Origin: Pelagomonas calceolata
Lineage: Eukaryota; Sar; Pelagophyceae; Pelagomonadales; Pelagomonadaceae
Length of the DNA: 64,000 nt
Assembly: GCA_918797485.1 (NCBI GenBank)
Contig: CAKKNE010000005.1
Coordinates: forward strand, 124,001-188,000
Reading direction: 5' to 3'
Positions 28,429-37,819 of this stretch are shown here, piece after piece. The notes beneath the pieces were generated by a model that saw nothing but the letters and a program-made list of their open reading frames with translations, searched no databases and had not been told where the DNA came from. Every line of letters begins with the position of its first letter. The first letter of the stretch is position 1. The translations under genes were made by a program, and so were the position numbers.

Positions 28429-28986
28429 TCATGGTCTTCGGAGTTTCGGCGCGAGGCGGTTCGACGACGTGGCTTGCAGCACCAGCAATGCCACACATAA
28501 CCCTTTGGCTATCAAAACGTCGGGACCATCAACAAACAGCCCCGCGTACAACGTCAGGGGCAGCGCGTGCCAGAAAATATGGAAAAGCACCCAGTCGTCC
28601 GCTCTACATTTGTGGTTGCGATACAAGGCGAGCGCGAAGCACGACACGGAAAACCCCGCGCTCCGCCGGAAGGCCGGCAGCGCGCCGTAGAGCTTCATCG
28701 CCCACAACGACACGAGGGGCGCCAATACTAAATCCGGCCAGTAGTTGTGCCCTCGTCCCAACAGATGGACGTCGCCCATGTACGACGCGTAGGACTGCAA
28801 CGGTCCAATACACGCATGTATTAACGCCTCCGTGCTCATCTCGTCGCGTCTGTACAACAGCGAGAGTACCGTGAAGACCGCAAAGGTGCCGCAACTCAGC
28901 CGGTAGGCGTCGCTGCGGAGCGCGGCGGCGTAGGGGCCGTCGACGGCGTGTTTTACTGTCACAAGCTTCGGCGGGGCGCGGCACAT
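28429..28986 (-). CDS. Multi-span membrane protein of unknown function
   Basis: 185 residues. About five membrane spans are visible (YRLSCGTFAVFTVLSLLY, LVLAPLVSLWAMKLYG, GFSVSCFALALY, WVLFHIFWHALPLTLYAGL, VLIAKGLCVALLVLQ). Conserved-looking polar residues in and near spans (HACIGPLQSY, GRGHNYWPD, FHIFWH) suggest a metal- or lipid-handling enzyme or transporter, but I do not recognise the family. The CTAG-hairpin promoter motif at 29161 stands about 175 bp upstream. Confidence 0.65.
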   Translation of the reverse strand: MCRAPPKLVTVKHAVDGPYAAALRSDAYRLSCGTFAVFTVLSLLYRRDEMSTEALIHACIGPLQSYASYMGDVHLLGRGHNYWPDLVLAPLVSLWAMKLYGALPAFRRSAGFSVSCFALALYRNHKCRADDWVLFHIFWHALPLTLYAGLFVDGPDVLIAKGLCVALLVLQATSSNRLAPKLRRP

Positions 28987-29160
28987 CCTTGCCCTGCTTG
29001 CCCTCCTGGCTTGTGAGGCTACGGATGCAACTGCGTTTCGCCCGTCCTAGCACAGACCAAGCACGTTGTAGAGATGATAAATCCAAAGCGCTGCTCGCGA
29101 ACTTACGCTCGGGTGCTAGAAACCAGGGCGCAACGTGGTGCCGCAGCGCCCCGTAATTAT

Positions 29161-29180
29161 CTAGCGACTGACATACTAGG
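29161..29180. promoter_or_regulatory. CTAG-hairpin promoter motif, copy 8
   Basis: CTAGCGACTGACATACTAGG. It lies 175 bp before the membrane protein start at 28986 and would overlap the OGG1 tail if OGG1 were read to 29157, which supports an earlier OGG1 stop near 29224. Confidence 0.55.
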
Positions 29181-29223
29181 ATTCGCGGGACGCCGTGGCG
29201 ACGCCACCGCCCGCCGCGTGGCC

Positions 29224-30614
29224 CTATATAGAGATGTTCCCTTGCGCCACCTTCTTCCGCCGAGCTTTCGCGTTCGCGGCGGCGCGCGGCTTCGCGGCGG
29301 CCGCCGGCTTCGCGGACTCTTCGCAGCAGTCGCCTTCTTCGCCGGCTTGGCGGCCTGCTTGGCCACCGATGGCTTCCGGGCCGCCGGCTTGGCCGGCTTC
29401 GACGACGGCTTGGCTGCTGGCTTCCGCGCCGACGGCTTTTTCGCGGGCGACTTCTTCGGCCGGCAGATCAGGTCGGCGTCGTCTTCCGGATCCGCCGGCG
29501 CCGGCGGCGGCGTCGCGGCCTGCTTCGCGACCGTCGCCTTCCGGACGGGCTTCTTCGAGGCGGGTTTTGGAGGCGTCCCGCCCTTCTTCGCCGCGACGCG
29601 GGCCTTGCGCGCCTCGCGCGCCTCCTTCGCCGCCCGCTTCTCGTCGTCCCGAAACGCGTCCATTTCCTCGACAACGGCCGCGGGCAGCGCGCTTCGAAAC
29701 GCCGGCAGCTCCGCCGCGAACAGCACGGCGTGCGCCCAGCCCGCCGTCGGACCGAAGCGGTCCCGGAACAAGTCGCCGACGCGCTCATATACTGTTGGAG
29801 TGATCGACGCGACGTCCTCCAAGGTCGCATCGTAGTCTCGCCGCGCGATCCGCCAGACGTGCGTGTCGACGGGGATGCACGCTGCTTGGTCCAAGGAGAA
29901 TAGAGCTACGCAGTCCGCGACCTTCGGGCCCACGCCACTGCATTCCAGTAAAGCTTCCTTACATTCCTGCCGCGTCTTCGTCCTTAATCCTTCCAGAAAA
30001 CCAGGACCCTTTTCAGCAATAGTCTTGCACGTGTTGATGACGTAGGGCGCCCGATACCCGAACCCGAGGTCCCGCAGGACCTTATCGTCTATGTCACATA
30101 GCTTGTCAGGAGAAGGAAACGTATGTAATATGATAGATTCACCATCATCGAGCGACGGCAGCTCCACCTTCGTACCGAACGCTTCCCGTAATCGTGTTAA
30201 CATCAGCGTGATGCGCGCGATGTTATTATTCGAGCTGCAAATGAAGGAAATCAGACACTCGAAAGGATCTTGCCTCAGGATGCGCACGCCGCGGACGGCG
30301 GGCGCTACGGCGGCAAACCGCTCGTCCGACGCCGACCAGCCCGCATACAACTCCTCGAAGGACGTGGACACGCGGAAGTAGTCGTCTAACCTACGTTTCG
30401 CCTCGGCCTCGCGATCGGCGGCCGCGCGCCACTCGCAGCATTTCGTGGACGGATGCTCGCGGACCGCGACGGCCGCATCACCTAACACGCCATGGTACTC
30501 GTCTCCATTTCTCCGCCAGCCGAACGCCTGCCCCGTCGGCAGCGTGTGCGCCAGCTTTAGTTCTCCGGCGGACAGGCCGAGGGACCGCCAGGGCGTCGAG
30601 GGGGGACGGACCAT
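29224..30614 (-). CDS. OGG1: 8-oxoguanine DNA glycosylase
   Basis: Base-excision repair enzyme that removes 8-oxoguanine and nicks the strand. From ATG 30614 (MVRPPSTPWRSL): N-terminal domain with GQAFGWRR, the DNA-binding block FICSSNNNIARI, then the helix-hairpin-helix-GPD motif ECSGVGPKVADCVALFS with catalytic Lys231 and PVDTHVWRIA with catalytic Asp250. A long Lys/Ala/Pro-rich tail (KKSPAKKPSARKPAAK) resembles histone H1 tails and is unusual for OGG1. Near 29320 the Lys/Ala pattern moves to another frame (KPRAAANAKARRKKVAQ) ending at 29224; the original frame would run to 29157 with Arg/Pro sequence. A single-base indel is the likely cause. Confidence 0.92.
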
Positions 30615-31031
30615 TGTTGCTCTTGGCGTCGCTGTGCCGCGCGCGAGTCCTGGGGCCGCGGAGGCGGCTTTCTTCACACGTTGCGCGGTGCGGCGGGCAC
30701 AGTGCCACAGATCAGGTCCTGGCGTGTTTTGCTGATTGCTTCGCGCCGGGCGCGGTGGCGACCAAAGGGAGCCACAGGAGTTGAGTTCCCGGTGCTCGTC
30801 AGCCGCCTGCGGAGTGCGTACGTGTAGACTTTTGATGCAGGCGAGCTATCAGGCAGCCAAAAACTGCGAGAGGCTGGAGGTGAGAGCAGCAGCAAAATCA
30901 GACCTTGTGCGCGCCAACTAAGCAGTGGTGGGAAGAATCGCTCGTCGCACGGCTTCACTCGGATCCGAACTCGACCGCTAAGCCGTTCACGCGCTGCGCC
31001 AGCCCGCGCAAGGCGCGCCAGAGGCCATCAA
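30615..31031. other. Divergent intergenic region without recognised motif
   Basis: 417 bp between OGG1 and a plastid-type protein, both transcribed away from it. Only a weak GAGCTATCAGGC near 30842 recalls the CTAG-hairpin promoter motif. No gene seen. Confidence 0.35.
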
Positions 31032-32120
31032 ATGAGGATGCAAGCTACACTGCTGCTCGCCGCCGCGTTGCAGACGACGGCCCTCGTCGCGCCGCCGCCG
31101 CGACGACCACGCGCATGCATCCTACAATCGTCGCCCTCGGACCGCTTCGGGAGCTTACCAAAAGCCCAGCAGTACGAAGCTTTACTACTCGCCGCGCTGA
31201 GCGGCCAGCAGCGCGATATTGATATCGCGCTGCAACTCATCGAGGAGATGGCCGCGACGAACGTGGGCAAGGTGCCCGCGAAGGTCGTAGGCGCGTTGGT
31301 CGACGCCGCGGTAGCCACCAAAGACGCGCGAAGGGTCGATGCTGTCCTAACGGTAGCGAAGCGTTCGGGCGGCGCGCGGAGTTATGGGTCTGCCGCGGGT
31401 TCGCCAAAACTGCCTCCCTCTTCTCCACAAGCGTTCCAGAGCTCTCTCCAACAATGTCCGGAGCTGCCGACGGACGATCGAGCCACGGAGACGGCGGCTG
31501 CTCTAGCGGCTCTCGCTTGCGTGGGTTTCCCCGCGTTGGCCGAAGTCGCGGCGTCCATCACGGGCGGCGACGCGCCCGGGCCGGCCACCTTCACATTGGT
31601 TGCGGACGCGGCGGCCTTCGGCGCCGACGCCTATTTGTTGGGCGGCGAGATCGCGAAGAAGGCGGGTGCCGGCGTCGATCGGTTACTGGCCAGGGACGCG
31701 AGGAGGGAGGCGGAATGTGAGGCGGCCTCTTTTGACCTGGGGTATAGGTTAGGGTTGCCCTGCTTCGCGTTTTCGCCTACTGCTGTCGAAGCGGCCAACG
31801 CCGCTGTTGTGGATGGGAGCGTGGACGAGAATCGCGTTCGCGCGCTACTCGTGTGGCTCTGCGCGCCCGTCGCGTGTGAACGGAGGAAGCACCGCAAGCT
31901 CCTAGCGTCGGACCCGCGCCAGGCCGTGGCGTTTTTAACCCTCTTACGGGGCCGCGGGCAGTTCACGGACGTGAACAGCAACGAGGACAACGCGCGCTGG
32001 GCTTTGGGCGACGCGGCGCGCTTGCTCGAGTCGCGGACGCGGTCCGTCGAGGAGCTCGCGGACTTCTTCGAGTCCGGCGTGGCGACGGCGGGCGACGTCG
32101 TGGCGCGGCTCGAGCGCTGA
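31032..32120 (+). CDS. Plastid-type helical protein of unknown function
   Basis: 362 residues. The N-terminus MRMQATLLLAAALQTTALVAPPPRR is a signal peptide plus Val-Ala-Pro start, like heterokont plastid leaders. The rest is helical and Ala-rich (YEALLLAALSGQQRDIDIAL, IEEMAATNVGKVPAKVVGA), with the look of PPR/TPR-like helical pairs in the first 120 residues, though no canonical repeat is certain. A second block (RRKHRKLLASDPRQAVAFL) is basic. Stops of this gene and the next (minus strand) are 27 bp apart. Function unknown. Confidence 0.6.
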   Translation: MRMQATLLLAAALQTTALVAPPPRRPRACILQSSPSDRFGSLPKAQQYEALLLAALSGQQRDIDIALQLIEEMAATNVGKVPAKVVGALVDAAVATKDARRVDAVLTVAKRSGGARSYGSAAGSPKLPPSSPQAFQSSLQQCPELPTDDRATETAAALAALACVGFPALAEVAASITGGDAPGPATFTLVADAAAFGADAYLLGGEIAKKAGAGVDRLLARDARREAECEAASFDLGYRLGLPCFAFSPTAVEAANAAVVDGSVDENRVRALLVWLCAPVACERRKHRKLLASDPRQAVAFLTLLRGRGQFTDVNSNEDNARWALGDAARLLESRTRSVEELADFFESGVATAGDVVARLER

Positions 32121-32147
32121 TGTAGGTTCCTAAGAATCGAAATATCG

Positions 32148-32636
32148 TCATCTTAGTGCATTCGCCGCGTCCCGCAGCGCGGATGCCGCTCGGGCTAACG
32201 TGGCGCCGGCACCTTCATGAGTGTCGGCGTGGTCCTCGCGGCTCAGGAGCTCCGCGTATTGGTCGAACGCCGCCGACGCGGCGTCGAACGACTCCGCCGC
32301 CGCGTGAGGGTCGTTTGCGAGGAACGCGTCCGCGGCGTCGTGCAAGTCTGCGTCCAATTCTATTGGTTCCAATGCACATGCCGCGAACGTGATGTCCGCT
32401 ACGCAGTCGTCTCCCGCGACGAGCCGGTCGCCGGCTTGTTCGAGGCCGAGGCCCGCACTGCCGAAGACAGTGGGGTTTTCTTCGGTCAGGCCCTGTTTGG
32501 ACGAGTACCAATTCGGTAGCCTCTCGGCGACGTCGCTCGTGGCCGCGCCGGCGGCGCGGATCGCTTCGCCTGCCTCTACGAAGCGCGGCGCCATCGCCGT
32601 GCAGAGCGGGAGTGTGACTGCCAAGGCTGTCTTCAT
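32148..32636 (-). CDS. Secreted or lumenal Ala-rich protein of unknown function
   Basis: 162 residues with a signal-like N-terminus (MKTALAVTLPLCTAMAPRF). The body is acidic and helical; two Cys (DDCVADITFAAC) could pair. It contains repeated Ala-x-x-A helices (AAESFDAASAAFDQYAELL and ARAASALRDAANALR). No family recognised. It is convergent with the preceding plastid-type gene. Confidence 0.55.
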   Translation of the reverse strand: MKTALAVTLPLCTAMAPRFVEAGEAIRAAGAATSDVAERLPNWYSSKQGLTEENPTVFGSAGLGLEQAGDRLVAGDDCVADITFAACALEPIELDADLHDAADAFLANDPHAAAESFDAASAAFDQYAELLSREDHADTHEGAGATLARAASALRDAANALR

Positions 32637-33255
32637 TATTTCTATCGTTTCGGGCAGCTGTAGGCAGCAATGCCCAGCAGGCTGGCAGTGTACGGCTTCC
32701 AGGGCGAGCTAGAGCAAACGCACGCTTGCGCAGCTTGACCACGACGTTGAGGAGAAAGCCTGGTCTTCACGCTAGCAGCGCTAGCGGAGCAGGCGTGGTG
32801 TACGCCGCCGCAGAGCAGAGATTGGCAGAGCCATTTTGCCACACGCGAGTTTTCGCCATTCTCTGCCTTTGCACCCATCCACCTTTCCAAGCACGCCGTG
32901 GGGACGAATATTTCGCCTCTCTCGCTTGTTTTTCGGGCGGCGCCAGCGCCAGCTTAACCTGGAGGAGAGCCGCTGGCTGCTAAGTTTTTCGGCGCGTACG
33001 CCGCACCCCGACGTTGTCGCTGCCTTGGGGTACTTTGTACGGTCTCTGGAGGAGAGTGACCGGCCGTGGCCTGAGTTTCGCTGCGAACCGCTGGGCTGCC
33101 GCTTTGTCAAGGGCAGCCCTGGGTGCGCCGGTCTAGACAGCCACTACGTCGCTGCCCTAGTGGACCGCCGGGCGCGCCCAGCCGGAGCGTCGTAGAGGAC
33201 AGCCGCCGGGCGCAAGCCGCGACGTAGAGGGCGGCTGCAAGCGACGTAGAACACC
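32637..33255. other. Intergenic, promoter side of the C2/EF-hand gene
   Basis: About 620 bp. A plus-strand frame of 119 codons from 32836 exists but has no recognisable features. CACGCTAGCAGCGCTAGCGG near 32768 is a loose relative of the CTAG-hairpin promoter motif. The last 60 bp before ATG 33256 repeat GACGTAGA units. Confidence 0.35.
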
Positions 33256-35366
33256 ATGGGCGGACCGCCGCGCGGCCCGCCACCCCGCGGGCCGCCCCCG
33301 AGGGGTCCGCCGCCTCGCGGACCTCCTCCGAGGGGCGCGCCACCGCAAAGACCAGTGTAGAAAAAAAAAATCCCGTATCTTCGTGCTGAATCGTCGCGTC
33401 GACCTCCGGACTTCGTGATTACTGGTTGATTTCCACAGGCGAGGACCGCCTCCCCGAGGTCCAGGTGGCAAGGGCCGCGGCCCGCCGCCCGCGGGCCCTC
33501 CGCCGGAGGTCCGCCGCCCGGCGCGCCGAGAGGCGCACCGCCCGCGGGCCGCCGCCTAGGGTACCAAGAGGTCCGCCACCGCACAGCGCTGTGTAGAAAT
33601 CAGATTTTGCGGCTTCTCCACGCCATGGACGCGACACCCGACTCACTGGTTGATTTCCCCACAGGCGCGGCGCGCCACCGCGAGGTCCGCCGCCCGGAGC
33701 GCCGCGCGGAGCGCCTCCGAGGGGTGCCCCGCCTCGCGGACCTCCTCCGAGGGGTCCGCCGCCGCGAGGACCGCCTCCGCCGCCGCAATCGGGCGGCGGG
33801 GCTCCGCAGGTCCCGGGCGCGCCCGATTTGCCCAAATTTGGCCAGCTCCAGGTGCTGACTCGGCGTGAAAAATGAACTTGAACTTGACGTGGTCGCATCG
33901 ACGTCGTCGACGCAGCCGCACGAGAGTCTACGCGTCTCGTGAGGGAGCCGCGGCAGTTTCGTGACAGTGTCGTTCCCGCGCACAGGTCCACGTCGTGCGA
34001 GGCTCCTCATTAAAGGCCGGCCAGTCCATGTACGGCCGCGCGGACCCCTACGCCAAGCTCACGCTGGGCAATCAAGTGTTTGCGACGAACCCGCACGCGA
34101 ACGGCGGGAAGGACCCCGTTTGGAATGCCGACCACACGTTCGAGATCTCGACGGAAAAAGAACTCCTCTTAGAAGTCTTCGACAAGGAGCAGGTGGGCAA
34201 CGACAAGTTCATGGGCCACGCCCGCGTTTCCATAGTAGATTGGATCGCGGCCGGTACCTTTACCGGAGATGTGGACGTCACGGATATGTCCGACCGACCC
34301 GTCGGTAAGGTCAACCTCAAAGCGACGTTCTTCCGACCGGGCGAGGGCGGAGAATTGGTGGCGCAAGGCGCGACGAAAGAGTCTACAGATTTAGTTCAAA
34401 TGAGCAACGAAGCCGGAGCCGCGAAAGATGTCGGAGCGGCCCAGGCCGGACCGGCGCGCGACCCGAACGGCAAGTTCACGGACGAGGAGATCTGGGAGGC
34501 GTTTACCGCGTTCGACCTCGACAAAAACAACTTCGTCGGGGCCGCGGAAATTAGGCACGTGCTCATTAATATAGGAGAACAAGTGACAGATGAAGAAGTG
34601 GACGAGATGATTCGGATGATCGACTCGGATGGCGACGGGCAGGTCAGTTTTACGGAGTTCTTCGAGATGGTCACTGGCGGCCGCCAGCCGCCCGCCGGAC
34701 TTGGTGGCGGTGGCCGCATGGGCGCGCCCGGCGCTTCCGCATCGGCGGCACCACCAACAGGACAAAGTGTGGTGGCTGCGCGCAACGCCAAGAAGGCGGC
34801 ATTGGACGAATTCGCGCGCGACAACAACCTGAAGCCCGAGAGTATCAAAAAGGCCTACAAGCGCTTCCAGGCCACGGATAAAGATAAGAGCGGCATGATC
34901 GACTACACGGAGTTCTGCGAGGTGCTGCAGTGCGACCCGTCGCCGCAGGGCGAGCGGCTGTTCCAATTGTTCGACTACGAGAAATCGGGGCAGATCGACG
35001 TCCGCGAGTTCATGATCGCGCTGTCGAACTTCACGGGCGCGGGCAAGGACGACAAGCTCAAGTTCGCCTTCATGATCTTCGTTTGACTCCAGCGTCCTTG
35101 ATTCTTCGCGTCGACGTCGTCCGCCGTCACGCAATCGCCCCGCGCAGGACGAAGACGGAAACGGCGTCATCACGAAGGGCGAACTGACGCGCATCCTGCG
35201 GGCGAACCACATGGCGTCGTGCGACGCCGAGGTCGCGCGCAAGGCGGACACGATCATGCAGCAGGCCGATAAAGACGGCGACGGCGTCGTGACCTTCGAC
35301 GAGTTCGTCATCGTGAGCAAGAAGTTCCCGAACATCCTGTTCCCGGCCTACAGCTCGTCTAAGTAG
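33256..35366 (+). CDS. Gly/Pro/Arg-rich C2-domain protein with EF-hands
   Basis: Five exons (33256-33354, 33439-33590, 33665-33851, 33986-35080, 35148-35366) join in one open frame of 583 residues. The N-terminus is a collagen-like repeat of R-G-P-P-P and R-G-A-P-P. A C2 domain follows ([55 protein letters not shown]), then EF-hands with loops [60 protein letters not shown] and [13 protein letters not shown]2 domains bind membranes in a calcium-dependent way and EF-hands bind calcium, so a calcium-regulated membrane protein is inferred. The phases 0, 2, 0 and 0 all fit, which supports this model. Introns 1 and 2 are homologous to each other. Confidence 0.85.
33355..33438 (+). other. Introner-like intron 1 of the C2/EF-hand gene
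   Basis: 84 nt, donor GTGTAGAAAAAA, acceptor ACTGGTTGATTTCCACAG. The ends match those of intron 2 (33591), and both sit after the similar exon words CACCGCAAAGACCA and CACCGCACAGCGCT. Confidence 0.75.
33591..33664 (+). other. Introner-like intron 2 of the C2/EF-hand gene
   Basis: 74 nt, donor GTGTAGAAATC, core CCACGCCATGGACGCGAC, acceptor CTGGTTGATTTCCCCACAG. The core word recurs in the YnfA-gene intron and at 61850. Confidence 0.75.
33852..33985 (+). other. Introner-like intron 3 of the C2/EF-hand gene
   Basis: 134 nt. The first 50 nt (GTGCTGACTCGGCGTGAAAA and on) match the M1PDH intron on the opposite strand at 41840-41982 with about one difference, and the last 40 nt match closely too; the middle differs. 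Confidence 0.8.
35081..35147 (+). other. Intron 4 of the C2/EF-hand gene
   Basis: 67 nt, donor GTTTGACTCC, acceptor CGCCCCGCGCAG. Removal joins FMIF to [12 protein letters not shown] and completes an EF-hand loop. Confidence 0.75.
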
Positions 35367-35390
35367 CGGGGTTTGCTTATAGTTAGTACA

Positions 35391-36401
35391 TTAGTCCGAC
35401 GCGGAGCCCGAGTCCGAGTCCGAGTCCGAGACCACCTCCTCGCCGTCCGAGTCCAACTCCAGGCCGGCAGCCTCGAGCTTCTCCCGGAAGAACGCCATGA
35501 AGCGCCCGTGGACCTCTGGCGTCTGGTCGGCCTGGTGCAAGGCTCGTCGCTTTACGACATGGAGCAGCGGCTCGGGATAGGGCCAGGGGCAATCGTCGTC
35601 TTGGGGATAGGACCGGCCCATTCTCAGGTACCCGCGATGCGACAGGAGCACGTCGCACCCCTGCTCAATGAGGGACGTCGCGAGCTCGTAATGGGCGTCG
35701 GTGGGACCACCAAGCTGACAGGGGTGCGCCGTCAGGCACCAGCAGAGGGGCGTCGGGCCACGGCTTTCGTAGTAGGGCTGGCAACGGGCATCCATGTCGT
35801 TGCCCGCCCCGATAAGTAGTCGGGCAAGGTCGCTGGCCAGCGCGATAGGAGGGGCGTACGCCGCCAGGTAGTGGAGCGGCGTGTATCCGCCCGCGTTCTG
35901 CGCGTCGAGATCCGCGCCGTATGCGATCATCATCTTGCACCACCCCGTCGCGAAGAAGACGCCCACTTCTTCGAAATAAAAGACCGAATCCGTGTTGCCC
36001 GGCTCGCGCTCCGAGAATTCCCATCTCAAGTCTTCTTCGCGTTCCGGGAAATCGGGGTGGTCCTGGTCCTTGTCTCGGTCCGCCCAGCGCAATAAGTTCT
36101 CCCGGCAGAGCGCCCGCCCGGCGGCCGCGCGGGACGCGAGCCAACGATCGTCCGTGTACTCCCGGTACCTCGTCCGCAGGATTTGCTCCGCCTCTTTGAT
36201 GGTGACGCCGATGCCGCCGAAGCGCGATCGCTCGGCCGCGTCAGTGCCCTTGCGTAGGGCGGTCCGCGCCTCGACGTTTTGCCCGGCGGCGACGACGAGT
36301 CCCGGCGAGACGCTGGTCGAGGCGATTTTACGCAGAATCTCGGCCGGGAGCCGCAGCAGCGGAGCCGTAGCAACGCGTCGCGCGCGGCGCGTTTGCACCA
36401 T
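35391..36401 (-). CDS. Ankyrin-repeat protein, paralog 1
   Basis: 336 residues (MVQTRRARRVATAPLLRLPAEI). An F-box-like start (LLRLPAEILRKIAS) is followed by a family-specific block (LVVAAGQNVEARTALRKGTD, RSRFGGIG-TIKEAE) and two to three ankyrin repeats (YGADLDAQNAGGYTPLHYL, LIGAGNDMDARC, LIEQGCDVLLSH). The tail is Asp/Ser-rich. It is a tandem duplicate of the next gene, with the same strand, the same N-terminal block and a shared 3' end. Ankyrin repeats mediate protein binding; partners are unknown. Confidence 0.75.
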   Translation of the reverse strand: MVQTRRARRVATAPLLRLPAEILRKIASTSVSPGLVVAAGQNVEARTALRKGTDAAERSRFGGIGVTIKEAEQILRTRYREYTDDRWLASRAAAGRALCRENLLRWADRDKDQDHPDFPEREEDLRWEFSEREPGNTDSVFYFEEVGVFFATGWCKMMIAYGADLDAQNAGGYTPLHYLAAYAPPIALASDLARLLIGAGNDMDARCQPYYESRGPTPLCWCLTAHPCQLGGPTDAHYELATSLIEQGCDVLLSHRGYLRMGRSYPQDDDCPWPYPEPLLHVVKRRALHQADQTPEVHGRFMAFFREKLEAAGLELDSDGEEVVSDSDSDSGSASD

Positions 36402-36582
36402 GATTTAAGAGCACTGTGATTTACTGGTTTAGACTGGCTATGAATTTGGGCTATTAGTGATGCCCAACGCTCCCGTTTTCGACGCAGCGCTGGTCGCGTT
36501 GCGTGAAGTGAGATACGTCGCTGCTGTGCCTGGATTTATAGTGACGCAGCGCCGCGTTACAAAAGGGGCAAAGACCAGGCGA

Positions 36583-36604
36583 GCTAGCGTACAACGGCAC
36601 TAGG
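36583..36604. promoter_or_regulatory. CTAG-hairpin promoter motif, copy 9
   Basis: GCTAGCGTACAACGGCACTAGG. It is 182 bp upstream of ankyrin paralog 1 and just beyond the 3' end of paralog 2, so it serves one gene only. Confidence 0.55.
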
Positions 36605-36632
36605 GCGTAGCGGGTTGCTTATAGTTAGTACA

Positions 36633-37466
36633 TTAGTAGTCCGAGTACGCGTCAGAATCAAAGCCTGAGTGCATGCCCACAGCATCGGGGCCAAATTGAG
36701 TGGGGAGGCTCCGCGCCGCATCAGCCGCCGCTTGGCGACGCGCTGGCTCTGCGGTTTCGAGCGAAAGGCTGATAGATTCCATGAGGCGTGTCTTCGCAGG
36801 CGTTGTGGGGTGGTCATCCAAGGCCGCGAGTAGAGATTCGTGTTCGCTCTGATGGGCGAAGTCGGCGTCGGCCTGGACGATGTCGCAGCCTTGCTCGATC
36901 AAAAAGCTCGCCAACGCGTAACTTCGTTCGGTCCCGCTCCCGCAATCTATAGACCAGGTCAACGGCGACAAGCCCGCGCTATTTGGAGCTCTGCAGCGGG
37001 CGTCGAGGTCGGCCCCGGCGGCGATCAAGAATGAAGCGAGCCGCGGCGGATTCCTCGCCTCGTGGGCCGTGTGCAGGAGCGTATATCCGATCCCCGGGTG
37101 CGTTGCGTTGACGTCCGCGCCGTACGCGATTAAGGCTATGGCGAGCTCGTCGTCCGGATAGGGAATTGCCTTCAGGAGCGCCGAGCCGGCCGCCCGTCGC
37201 GTCTCGAGGTGCTTGGCCTCTACGGGCCCGTCAAGCATGTAGGGACCGCGAAGGCGGTGCTCCGCCTCTTTGATGGTGAGCCCGATGCCGCCGAACCGGG
37301 ACCGCTCGGCCGCGTCGGTGCCCTTGCGCAGCGCCGTCCGCGCCTCCAGGTTCTTGCCGGCCGCGACGACAAGACCAGGCGCGACAACGTGGGAGGCAAT
37401 TTTAAGGAGCATATCGCTCGGCAGGCGTAAAAGCATGGCCGCGTGAGCCCGCTGCGTGCGCACCAT
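36633..37466 (-). CDS. Ankyrin-repeat protein, paralog 2
   Basis: 277 residues from ATG 37466 (MVRTQRAHAAMLLRL); the longer start at 37508 lacks the paralog match. The N-terminal block (LVVAAGKNLEARTALRKGTD and SRFGGIGLTIKEAE) is nearly the same as in paralog 1. Ankyrin repeats: YGADVNATHPGIGYTLLHTA, AAGADLDARCRAP, LIEQGCDIVQAD. The sequence around the stop, GTTGCTTATAGTTAGTAC, recurs at the 3' end of paralog 1, so the duplication included the 3' region. Function unknown. Confidence 0.75.
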   Translation of the reverse strand: MVRTQRAHAAMLLRLPSDMLLKIASHVVAPGLVVAAGKNLEARTALRKGTDAAERSRFGGIGLTIKEAEHRLRGPYMLDGPVEAKHLETRRAAGSALLKAIPYPDDELAIALIAYGADVNATHPGIGYTLLHTAHEARNPPRLASFLIAAGADLDARCRAPNSAGLSPLTWSIDCGSGTERSYALASFLIEQGCDIVQADADFAHQSEHESLLAALDDHPTTPAKTRLMESISLSLETAEPARRQAAADAARSLPTQFGPDAVGMHSGFDSDAYSDY

Positions 37467-37601
37467 CCTGCGGCTCACTACGCACTCAGCGGTGCCCCTG
37501 GCGCCCAATGGCAGCGCTGCGGTGTTTTTTAGAGCACCGGTCTTGGCTTTCTACGCCCAGCGGTGCGCCTGCGCTGAGCACCTGGCTGAGAGCAGGATTT
37601 A

Positions 37602-37623
37602 GCTAGTATCGTTATACGCTAGT
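37602..37623. promoter_or_regulatory. CTAG-hairpin promoter motif, copy 10
   Basis: Minus-strand reading ACTAGCGTATAACGATACTAGC. It is 197 bp before the RFC4 start and 136 bp before the ankyrin paralog 2 start. Confidence 0.6.
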
Positions 37624-37819
37624 TCAAATCCTCAGACTAAAGCCTTTTTATCTGCCGGCAATCGACACCACATCTGGCGCCAGCTCGCGCAGTCCAAACA
37701 GCCCATATATTACCAGCGCGCGCTTTAGCTTTCGCCGCGCCCGTGCCCGCAGCGCCAAAAAGCGCGCCAGTGACCAAAAGCCGCCAATCGAGCACGCCGT
37801 CGACGCGACAGCAGCAACC

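Noticed and set aside
32836-33195. 119-codon plus-strand frame
   Set aside because: No domain, no family resemblance, ordinary composition for a promoter region; not supported as a gene.
33256-33851. Gly/Pro-rich repeats at 33.2-33.8 kb as a satellite or minisatellite
   Set aside because: They are in exons that join in one frame with the C2 domain, so they are coding repeats.
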